Assembly: GCA_017465845.1 (NCBI GenBank)
Contig: JAFTVH010000045.1
Span: 1 to 51,003, forward strand
Direction: 5' to 3'
Source: Lachnospiraceae bacterium
GTDB taxonomy: Bacteria > Bacillota > Clostridia > Lachnospirales > Lachnospiraceae
DNA: 51,003 nucleotides
The notes under the pieces are model-generated. The model ran no database searches and had not been told where the DNA came from. It saw only the letters and a list, made by a program, of their open reading frames with translations. Of this stretch, positions 44,406 to 51,003 are shown piece by piece. A program made the translations under genes and the position numbers. Positions within the stretch are counted from its first letter, which is position 1, and every line of letters starts with the position of its first letter.

Positions 44406-44418
44406 AACTCTCTTATTT

Positions 44419-44490
44419 ATTATATCACGAGAATCAACATATGTGATAGACAATACTATTCAATACTTGTACAATACTATGTTCAATACC
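44419..44490 (-). promoter_or_regulatory. AraC promoter with four phased CAATACT repeats
   Basis: A perfect -10 box TATAAT (44419-44424) lacks a good -35 box. Four CAATAC(T/C) copies begin at 44451, 44461, 44472 and 44484, spaced 10, 11 and 12 nt, one helical turn each. They sit about 39 to 78 nt upstream of the predicted start, the usual location of AraC-type activator half-sites. Confidence 0.7.
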
Positions 44491-44499
44491 ATAGGAATT

Positions 44500-44546
44500 C
44501 AAAAAGTCTCGCAACCTGCATAAATGCGGGATTGTGAGGCTTTGTT
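44500..44546 (-). terminator. Duplicated terminator of the lost second araC gene
   Basis: Matches 43463-43509 closely (CTCGCAACCTGCATAAATGC is shared); the outer stem has mismatches, so its strength is lower. Confidence 0.65.
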
Positions 44547-44572
44547 CAAAATAATAAGTTATGTAAAGTCGG

Positions 44573-44630
44573 CTAAAACGTTTTCCGATATTCACGTGGA
44601 GCAATCTGAAAAGTTCATCCAACCGATGCA
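44573..44630 (-). pseudogene. C-terminal remnant of a second AraC gene
   Basis: In the minus-strand frame ending at TAG 44573-44575 the sequence reads FQIAPREYRKTF, against FRVSPREYRKKL at the end of the intact AraC. Similarity fades upstream of about 44625. The remnant, terminator and promoter are the same modules as those around the intact gene, 1,033 bp apart. This is the tail of a tandem-duplicated araC that was lost. The rest of 44631-44815 shows no gene. Confidence 0.7.
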
Positions 44631-44815
44631 ATTCAGTCGGTAGGCTCAGGACTCCGAGAACCTATTATTAGGATAAAATATTTTATTAATAGTTACCTCC
44701 GTTTTCTATTTCATCTATACTCTGAGTATAATCTTGGCCTTTAAAGTCACAAGAAACAATTCATGAGGTTGGTACATACAAACGATAAGCTTATTTCTAA
44801 CGTGGCATAAAAATA

Positions 44816-44840
44816 ACAGCCAGACTTAAAATCTGGCTGT
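44816..44840 (-). terminator. Terminator of the DUF4143 ATPase gene
   Basis: ACAGCCAGA and TCTGGCTGT pair around CTTAAAA. It lies downstream of the ATPase gene. Confidence 0.7.
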
Positions 44841-44870
44841 CTTGCCAATTTAATTCATAATAATTGATGC

Positions 44871-46160
44871 TTAAATATTACTTACTGCATAAAGCGGAAT
44901 ATTGGTCAGCCAATCATCCTGTCGGTAGTCTGCCATAGAAATACGAACAGCATATGCCGGTTGGTATTTTTGGTGATATGCCTGCAAACTCTTAGCGCGT
45001 AAATTTGTTTCTGCCTTTACCTCTACAGGAACAACATTTTTTCCCTTCTGAATCATAAAATCCATCTCATACTTTCCAGTTTCAGAAATATGATAATATG
45101 GTGTATACTCCGTGCCGGCGATCAGCTCCTGCAAAGCATACTGCTCAGTAAGTGCTCCCTTAAATTCAGTAAATATTTCATTTCCTTCCAGAATTGTAGC
45201 TGCATCCAATTCACTCATTGCTCCCAATAATCCCACATCTAAAAGATACAGTTTGAAAGCGCTGAAATCCACATATGCTTTAAGCGGAACTGCAGGTTTA
45301 TTTACTCTATGAACCTTTGTAATCAATCCACAATCCTTTAACCACTCAATCGCAACCTCAAAGTCCTTCATTCTTGCCCCAGTCTTAATCTGACCGAAAA
45401 AAAACTTTTTATTTTCCTTTGCCAACTGAATCGGAATCGAATTCCAGATCATTCGGATGCGCGGCAGTTCACTACTACCAACATGCTTACCAAAGTCATC
45501 TTCATACTGAGACAACAGACTGTTTTGTAAATTTCGAACCTCTACATAGTCCTTATGCCTGCTGAAGTAACTTACAACTTCCGGCATGCCGCCGACATAG
45601 TAGTAGTTCTTCAGCCAATGGATATACTTATCTCGAAAATCTGAAATTAATCGGTAATCTCCATGTACCAAAAGATCAGCAAGTTGCTTTTCTCCCATAG
45701 CCTCCAAAAATTCCCGAAAGTTCATTGGGTGGAGGTCAATTTGGTCAACTTTTCCTACGGGATATGATACGCCATTATGAATTGCCACCCCCAACAGGGA
45801 ACCTGCAGCAATTACCGCATATTCCGGGGCATTTTCACAAAAATATTTTAACGACTCCAAAGCCCGGGGCGCATCCTGAATTTCGTCAAAAATAATCAGT
45901 GTATCTTCCGGTGTTACTTCTATCTTGGTTTCGATATTGATATTCATGATGATTCGATCTATGTCATAATCATCATCAAACACTTTCTTCATTCGCTGAT
46001 TATTATAAAACGTAACATAAGCAACTTTCTTGAAGTGAGTTTTTCCAAATTCTTTCATAAGCCATGTCTTGCCAACCTGTCTGGCTCCCTTCAGTATCAA
46101 TGGCTTTCTGTTTTCCTTGTTCATCCAATCGATCAATTGTTGCATAGCATACCTTCTCAA
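44871..46160 (-). CDS. ATP-binding protein, AAA_14 plus DUF4143
   Basis: 429 residues from a TTG at 46160 preceded by GGAGGTGATTC. Walker A LKGARQVGKTWL (about 23-34), Walker B TLIIFDEIQDAPRALESLKYF (about 87-107) and sensor motif VIAAGSLLGVA. The C-terminal DUF4143 domain ends with a nuclease-like core: YEMDFMIQKGKNVVPVEVKAE, the D-x-ExK pattern of restriction-type nucleases. These proteins are common in anaerobes, with no settled role; defence or DNA repair has been suggested. Confidence 0.85.
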   Translation of the reverse strand: MRRYAMQQLIDWMNKENRKPLILKGARQVGKTWLMKEFGKTHFKKVAYVTFYNNQRMKKVFDDDYDIDRIIMNINIETKIEVTPEDTLIIFDEIQDAPRALESLKYFCENAPEYAVIAAGSLLGVAIHNGVSYPVGKVDQIDLHPMNFREFLEAMGEKQLADLLVHGDYRLISDFRDKYIHWLKNYYYVGGMPEVVSYFSRHKDYVEVRNLQNSLLSQYEDDFGKHVGSSELPRIRMIWNSIPIQLAKENKKFFFGQIKTGARMKDFEVAIEWLKDCGLITKVHRVNKPAVPLKAYVDFSAFKLYLLDVGLLGAMSELDAATILEGNEIFTEFKGALTEQYALQELIAGTEYTPYYHISETGKYEMDFMIQKGKNVVPVEVKAETNLRAKSLQAYHQKYQPAYAVRISMADYRQDDWLTNIPLYAVSNI

Positions 46161-46199
46161 AGAATCACCTCCACTATTTTTACTATATTATATACCTGT

Positions 46200-46290
46200 T
46201 CAGATTATACTTCAACATTTTTTTACCGCTATCCTATTATGTACAACACATTTTTTTACCGATAATCCTATTATATAATTACACTTTTTC
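46200..46290. repeat. Tandem repeats upstream of the DUF4143 ATPase
   Basis: CATTTTTTTACCG followed by AATCCTATTAT/CTATCCTATTAT occurs twice, about 32 bp apart, with a third weaker unit (CACTTTTTCACC). Written on the minus strand each unit ends in a run of A followed by a TATAAT-like -10. They lie in the probable promoter region. Confidence 0.55.
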
Positions 46291-46332
46291 ACCCATAGAA
46301 CTCTCAATATATATGTACCATGAGGCGTATTT

Positions 46333-46380
46333 AAAAAAAGGTCCAAAGCTGTAATCTCTATCAGCTGAGGACCTTTATCT
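46333..46380 (-). terminator. Terminator of the aldo/keto reductase gene
   Basis: AAAGGTCCTCAGCTG and CAGCTTTGGACCTTT form a long stem with TTTTTTT after it on the minus strand, a few nt past the stop. Confidence 0.85.
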
Positions 46381-46385
46381 TTTAA

Positions 46386-47357
46386 TCAAATGCTATGTTT
46401 TTTTAACCGCTTAATGTCATTTATCAATCCTTCGGGTACATTAAGTTCACTGCTTTTGATACCAATTTCCAGCTGTTCTACCGTATGAAAAGATGCGATG
46501 GGAACAGCTGGAAAAAGCTGAAAAAAGAAATATGCAAACGCAAATTCACTTATGGGAAGCTCTGCTTCCCGAACCAGTTCCAGGATCCGGTCATTGACAG
46601 GATTCTCATACTGCGCCGCCAGACTTGGGGTTATTTCCCTGCCCTCAGCCTTTTTCGTGAGATACCCCTTAGCAATGGAAGTAAAGGCCATTACACTTTT
46701 CTTCGTTTGGGTATGATAAGAATATGTTCCCTGATCCATCATGACCAGAGAGGTATCGCTGATGCCGCCACGATTAATATCTGCCAGACTCCACATCAGC
46801 TGATTACATACAAAACCGGACATTCCTTCTCTTTCTGCAATCCGATCTGCTTCTTTCAAGCGTTCCAGTGTCCAGTTAGAACAGCCATACCATCTGATTT
46901 TCCCTGCCTTCCTTGCTTCTTCCAATGTACCCAGAAGCTCTTCTGCCGGTACCTTGATATCATCTCTATGCAAAAAATACTGATCAATATAATCTGTCTG
47001 TAAAGCTTCCAAACTTTTCTCCAGATCCTCACAAATACACTCAGGATTCACCCTGGCCTTTCCGGTAACCAGATCACTGTGAACACCTTTTGTACTGATG
47101 ATCACTTCCTGCCTCTTACCACTTGCTTTCAGAAATTTCCCGATAGTATGTTCACTTCTGCCCCGTTCTCCCGGTATCCAGTCTGCATAGATACGGGCAG
47201 TATCTATAAAATTACCTCCGGCTTCCAGGAAGCAATCCATCTGTTTCCAGGAATCCGCCTCTGATATCTTCGTGCCGTATTCTGCAGTTCCCAGACAAAT
47301 ATCAGATACCTTCAAATCTGTTCCTGTTAATACTTTTCGATTCATTGATATTCCCAT
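46386..47357 (-). CDS. Aldo/keto reductase
   Basis: 323 residues (or 319 from the next Met at 47345; both starts lack a strong site). Motifs: the TIM-barrel start KVSDICLGTAEYG, GGNFIDTARIYADW (catalytic Asp and Tyr), YIDQYFLHRDD (catalytic His) and WYGCSNW. It uses NADPH to reduce carbonyls or oxidise alcohols or sugars. It lies downstream of the membrane AraC regulator on the same strand and so may belong to its regulon. Confidence 0.85.
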   Translation of the reverse strand: MGISMNRKVLTGTDLKVSDICLGTAEYGTKISEADSWKQMDCFLEAGGNFIDTARIYADWIPGERGRSEHTIGKFLKASGKRQEVIISTKGVHSDLVTGKARVNPECICEDLEKSLEALQTDYIDQYFLHRDDIKVPAEELLGTLEEARKAGKIRWYGCSNWTLERLKEADRIAEREGMSGFVCNQLMWSLADINRGGISDTSLVMMDQGTYSYHTQTKKSVMAFTSIAKGYLTKKAEGREITPSLAAQYENPVNDRILELVREAELPISEFAFAYFFFQLFPAVPIASFHTVEQLEIGIKSSELNVPEGLINDIKRLKKHSI

Positions 47358-47419
47358 TTACCTGGCCCTTAAGGCTGATGTAATTTCCTTTCATCCGCTT
47401 CATTTATTTCCTTTAATCT

Positions 47420-49690
47420 CTATCTCCGATATTCCCCCGGGGACATTCCCACAATTCTTTTAAATGCCCTTCGAAAGCTCACATCCGAGGAATACCCCAC
47501 TGCTTCTGCAATATCACTGATTTTCATATCAGTATTCCTGATCAGTTTGCAGGCTTTTTCTATGCGGCGGCTTTCGATCACCACAGAAACCGGCTCCCCG
47601 TACTCATTTCGAAACAAATTGGAAATATAGCTTTCATGCAGACCGAGTGCCTGAGAAATCTGTTTCAGAGACAACATGTTATCACAATAATTTTCATTAA
47701 TATACTGCATGATTTTTAATGCCGTATACTGCTGCACATCCTTCTTCTTATTCACAATATTCTCTGCAATCAAGTCAATGGTTTCGTAAACCTGCTTAAA
47801 GAAACTTATTACACTCTGATTATTGCTCAATACAGACAACTTATCTTCCATAGAAATATTATATTTTCCTGCAAGCAATATCAGGCAATCCCTGAGCCGG
47901 CCCTCAATCGCTTCTACTGCGCTGGCAGTCAGTATCCTGTCATTTTCCTCAAAGTTTTCTCTGTATATCTTCTGAATGATTTCCTTGGCTTCTTCCTTCT
48001 TGCCGATTACCACATAGTTATATATTTTCTCGTCATATTCTTTCGGATAATAATACACATCATCCAGTTTTACCAACTCCGAGTACAGATGTACGTTCTT
48101 CCCGGAAGTCTCCCGGTATCGCAGGACAGCCTTCGCCTGCTGATAGGATTCTCCAATCTGATATATAGAATCTACCACATTTCCGACACCTATTTCAACT
48201 TCAATTTTGTAATTATAGGTGATTTCTACATTTAATCTGGAAATAATATCCTCGGCGATAACCTCATAATCTTTATCATCCATGGATAACACGCAGATAG
48301 TCTCCCTGGAAGAAGTATCAAATATCTCAAATTTTCTCTCAATAATCTCCCCAAGCAATCCCTTAATGAAATCTTTGACTGTGATATCCTCATATACGAA
48401 TGTTCTGTAAGAGGAGCCTTTGTAGCGGATACATAAAACCACGCATTTCCCGGCAAAAAATTCACCTTCTTCACTATGGAAAGTTCTAGCAATTTCTTCC
48501 TGATTTTCATAAGTGTTGCGAAGAAGCTTGTCAAGTATCTCATATTTTTGAGCATTTTCCAGCCTTGGGATGCTTTCTTTCATTCTATGATTCTCTTTAA
48601 TCAGCTTATCGGCATATTGTTTTATGATTTGATAACCAATGCCATTCTGAATGTCTGCTTCCTCATCCGAGGTTTCATCCTGCCCTCTGAACATCCCTAG
48701 TATTTCCTGTATTTCTCTGTGATTCCGAAAAGTGAAATATACACACAGTACGATACCGGCAATCAACGATACTCCCATCAGCAGCCATGCATACCTTGTA
48801 GTAGCATCGGAATCTGTGCCCTGCATCAAGTGCGGTATGTAGACCTTCATTTTCCACGATTGGTCGGATGAATGGCACACCATTCCATATACTTTTTCCC
48901 CTTCTTTCTGTACCATCTTTAAATCAGAGACATATTCAGCATCTAACAGATTTTCGTACCTGTCTCCATTGCTATAAATCAGTTTCCCTTTACCATCATA
49001 GAGATAAAGCTCATTCCCCTCTTCCAGTATGTCAAACAGGTCTCCCAGAATCTCCTCCACTTCCATGACCAGAACCAACTGGGGCTGTTCCTTGGTAACT
49101 CTAATCAAGGGAATGGACAGACGATACTCAATGACTTCTGTAATCTTATTATTCAGTTCAGCTTCCACTCCGGAACTGAACTCATATCCCCAGGATGAAG
49201 CTTTCAGCCGCTCCACACACTGAGCTGGTGTATACCCCTCCAAACGGTAATAAAACCGGAAATAATCTGCAGCATTTCTATAACTGGAATCGGGAGTAAT
49301 GATCCTGTCATCTCCCGGATCATACAAATATATCGTTTCCACATCACTATTGGTCAGAAAATCACCCAAGAGGTTCCCCATCTCCATGCTGTCTACCACG
49401 GAATGCTCCACATCCCTTAAACTTTCATAAGCATACTGTTTTATGGCACTGTTTTCGGCAAGCATATAGGACAATGTCTCCACATTTTTTATTCTCTGGT
49501 AAAATCTTTCAAATGCAGATTCCATGTTTTTTTGCTTATCTGTAATAATTTTTTCATGATAATTTGCCGTCACCATACTGCCCAGGCAGAACAGGGAAAT
49601 GATCGGCAGAAGAACTGTAAAAGCATACGGTAAAGCTAACACCAGCATTAACTTAAATCTATTCCTCATCTGCTTTCTCCTCATACTCAT
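47420..49690 (-). CDS. Membrane-anchored AraC-family sensor-regulator
   Basis: 756 residues. GGAGAAAAGG precedes the ATG. An N-terminal membrane helix (about 13-36), an extracytoplasmic sensor (about 40-290) and a second helix (about 300-320) lead to a cytosolic linker and a C-terminal AraC domain (DNMLSLKQISQALGLHESYISNLFRNEYGEPVSVVIESRRIEKACKLIRNTDMKISDIAEAVGYSSDVSFRRAFKRIVGMSPGEYRR). This layout occurs in Paenibacillus-type and clostridial sugar regulators. It likely senses an extracellular ligand and controls the nearby phosphatase, glycosidase and reductase genes. Confidence 0.85.
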   Translation of the reverse strand: MSMRRKQMRNRFKLMLVLALPYAFTVLLPIISLFCLGSMVTANYHEKIITDKQKNMESAFERFYQRIKNVETLSYMLAENSAIKQYAYESLRDVEHSVVDSMEMGNLLGDFLTNSDVETIYLYDPGDDRIITPDSSYRNAADYFRFYYRLEGYTPAQCVERLKASSWGYEFSSGVEAELNNKITEVIEYRLSIPLIRVTKEQPQLVLVMEVEEILGDLFDILEEGNELYLYDGKGKLIYSNGDRYENLLDAEYVSDLKMVQKEGEKVYGMVCHSSDQSWKMKVYIPHLMQGTDSDATTRYAWLLMGVSLIAGIVLCVYFTFRNHREIQEILGMFRGQDETSDEEADIQNGIGYQIIKQYADKLIKENHRMKESIPRLENAQKYEILDKLLRNTYENQEEIARTFHSEEGEFFAGKCVVLCIRYKGSSYRTFVYEDITVKDFIKGLLGEIIERKFEIFDTSSRETICVLSMDDKDYEVIAEDIISRLNVEITYNYKIEVEIGVGNVVDSIYQIGESYQQAKAVLRYRETSGKNVHLYSELVKLDDVYYYPKEYDEKIYNYVVIGKKEEAKEIIQKIYRENFEENDRILTASAVEAIEGRLRDCLILLAGKYNISMEDKLSVLSNNQSVISFFKQVYETIDLIAENIVNKKKDVQQYTALKIMQYINENYCDNMLSLKQISQALGLHESYISNLFRNEYGEPVSVVIESRRIEKACKLIRNTDMKISDIAEAVGYSSDVSFRRAFKRIVGMSPGEYRR

Positions 49691-49731
49691 TTTTACCTTT
49701 TCTCCATCTTACCATAAAATTTAATTTTATA

Positions 49732-50757
49732 CTAAGACTTCCCATAACTAAAATCGGCTTCGAACCAGTACTCTTCTTTCCCCAGGAAAATATGCCTTAG
49801 TTTCTGCATTTGCTCCAACGTCACACCACAGGAAAGTAAAAAATTACAGGCTTGTTCACAAATATTCTTTCCGGCATAAAGCTGCAATTCTCTAATAAAA
49901 CTTTGGAATAAGTCACTTTTACAGCTGCGGTCACCCCAAATAGCAAGGGACGTCAATTCATAATCAAGAAAAAGATCAGTCTCACTCATACCCAAAACTA
50001 CCCCCAGCAAGAACGCCAACGTGCCGGTACGATCAGCCCCACCCCAGCAATGGTAATAAATGGGATAATTGCTCTCATCACATAAAAGTTCAAACAGCTC
50101 CTTACATTCTTTTCTGTAATTTTGCATGAAAAGATGATATGGACCTATCGGGATAACTAACAGATTAACATTTTCCCCCATAGGACTGGCAGTCAATTCA
50201 AGACCTTCCCCACGAAGGTCCAGATCCGTTTTAATCTCCAGATCTTCACATAATACCTTTTTGCCCTCTTCGGTGATCGTATGATGAATGTTCATCTCAC
50301 TCCCCCTATAAAGCAGCCCCTGTTTGATGGGGCAACCATACTTGGTTTTCCAGTTGCCCGCATCACGAACATTTGTCAATCCGCCAACTTCAATCCAGCG
50401 TGGTAATATATCCTCCGTAGTAAAACAATAAACTTCACTATCATTTACACGCCAGTAATAAGTGCAGGCAGCCTTAAAATTGTTTACTTCCATCTGTAAA
50501 CATTTTGTTTTTATCCTGCGTGATGAAGTAAAATCTTCATTCTCGGAAATCTCCAATATCGATTCTCCCCAATCTGTTTCCCAAGAGAATACCAGCTTTG
50601 GGGGCTGAGTATGATCATCCCGATTCATACGTTCAAGATGCTTCCAGTCACTTTTATGATCATTGTATGCATGTTCCGCTTCCTGTAAAAACCGGCGCTG
50701 TTGAGCAGTCAGCATCTCTACCGGGGCACCATTTACAGGGGTTTTCAATATAGTCAT
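49732..50757 (-). CDS. Tyrosine-protein phosphatase-like protein
   Basis: 341 residues. The phosphatase signature HCWGGADRTG (Cys-x5-Arg) appears around residues 236-245, with YRGSEM and DLDLRGEG before it, as in bacterial Tyr/PTEN-type phosphatases. About 130 N-terminal residues (LVFSWETDWGESILEISENEDF, FKAACTYYWRVND) look like a small beta-sandwich domain, possibly sugar-binding or fibronectin-like. The start overlaps the upstream stop as ATGA. No signal peptide is visible. Target may be phosphotyrosine or a phosphorylated sugar. Confidence 0.75.
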   Translation of the reverse strand: MTILKTPVNGAPVEMLTAQQRRFLQEAEHAYNDHKSDWKHLERMNRDDHTQPPKLVFSWETDWGESILEISENEDFTSSRRIKTKCLQMEVNNFKAACTYYWRVNDSEVYCFTTEDILPRWIEVGGLTNVRDAGNWKTKYGCPIKQGLLYRGSEMNIHHTITEEGKKVLCEDLEIKTDLDLRGEGLELTASPMGENVNLLVIPIGPYHLFMQNYRKECKELFELLCDESNYPIYYHCWGGADRTGTLAFLLGVVLGMSETDLFLDYELTSLAIWGDRSCKSDLFQSFIRELQLYAGKNICEQACNFLLSCGVTLEQMQKLRHIFLGKEEYWFEADFSYGKS

Positions 50758-51003
50758 AATCCCTCATTCCTCCCCTGAATTTCGCTATCCACTATCGCCC
50801 AGATATATGAAATCGGTTTCAAAACAATGCATTTCCCTTTCATATCAACATTTAAAGCTGCAAGCACTTCCCCAATCTCAATCTCCACCGTGTACTCTCT
50901 TTCCGATGGATTTACCGCGCAAATAAAAATCTCTTTTCTCGTTGTTCTTTTAAAGACTAACGGATACGTATCAGATACAAACTCAAACTCATTTCCGCAG
51001 GAA
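50754..51003 (-). CDS. C-terminus of a probable glycoside hydrolase (partial)
   Basis: A frame open to the window edge encodes about 82 residues: YPLVFKRTTRKEIFICAVNPSEREYTVEI, then VLKPISYIWAIVD. This is like the C-terminal beta domain of alpha-amylase-type glycosidases, whose last strand reads PxSxxxxxxD/E. The catalytic domain is outside the window. It is coupled to the phosphatase by an ATGA overlap. Family call is tentative. Confidence 0.45.
   Translation of the reverse strand, partial: SCGNEFEFVSDTYPLVFKRTTRKEIFICAVNPSEREYTVEIEIGEVLAALNVDMKGKCIVLKPISYIWAIVDSEIQGRNEGL

Noticed and set aside
44434-44631. 65-codon minus-strand frame over the duplicated region
   Set aside because: Its reading frame is not the AraC frame; the matching AraC tail is in another frame, so this is a shadow of the remnant.

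Overview
The window looks like a chromosomal segment of an anaerobic, low-to-mid-GC Clostridia bacterium, most likely a gut Lachnospiraceae. The main grounds are a eukaryotic-type HisA, class III fructose-1,6-bisphosphatase, a YerC/YecD TrpR-like regulator, a DUF1836 protein, an L-box lysine riboswitch before dapA, and an oxygen-sensitive glycyl radical enzyme operon. The genus call is inference. No rRNA, tRNA or CRISPR array was seen.

Layout. (1) 1-7.7 kb is an accessory and partly decayed stretch, almost all on the minus strand. It starts with abutting long hairpins. Next come an overlapping cluster of AlkZ-like winged-helix proteins with a P-loop kinase-like protein, a WYL regulator, and remnants of a flavin reductase, a GNAT acetyltransferase and an unknown protein. 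A serine hydrolase-like protein with a Cys in the nucleophile position, a PLC-like protein and a pyrophosphatase-Nudix chimera complete it. (2) 7.8-30.2 kb is conserved housekeeping: rlmD, pcrA, an SPFH/zinc-ribbon protein, a DUF1836 protein, yerC, a bactofilin plus a degenerate LytM protein, a PTS EIIC-like permease, a cold-shock gene, hisA, an rsmH-like methyltransferase, fbp, dapA-dapB under a lysine riboswitch, cobO, an SSB-like protein and typA. (3) 30.2-38 kb is mixed accessory: an EEP-family phosphatase/nuclease, a GH4 enzyme with the CHEV motif of alpha-galacturonidases divergent from an AraC regulator, a bacterial-type PARG, a small membrane protein with a strong palindromic operator, an HTH plus RhuM-Fic pair, and degV. 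(4) 38-44.7 kb is a glycyl radical enzyme (GRE) operon: AraC regulator, GRE, radical-SAM activase, iron-type alcohol dehydrogenase and an intracellular beta-propeller. (5) 44.8-51 kb holds a DUF4143 ATPase, an aldo/keto reductase, a membrane-anchored AraC sensor-regulator, a tyrosine phosphatase-like protein and the C-terminus of a probable glycoside hydrolase.

The most interesting system is the GRE operon. The promoter regions of the AraC regulator and of the GRE are copies of one another, offset by about 1,033 bp. Each has a palindrome just downstream of the -10 box, and repeats of CAATACT spaced about one helical turn apart where an AraC-type activator would bind. A fragment of a second araC gene and a duplicated terminator show how this arose: tandem duplication followed by loss of one copy. 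The GRE has intact Cys and Gly motifs (GCWE and RVSGWNA), a short length and an unassigned substrate. The Cys-x-Glu motif plus the neighbouring alcohol dehydrogenase suggest a diol-type dehydratase that passes an aldehyde to a reductase.
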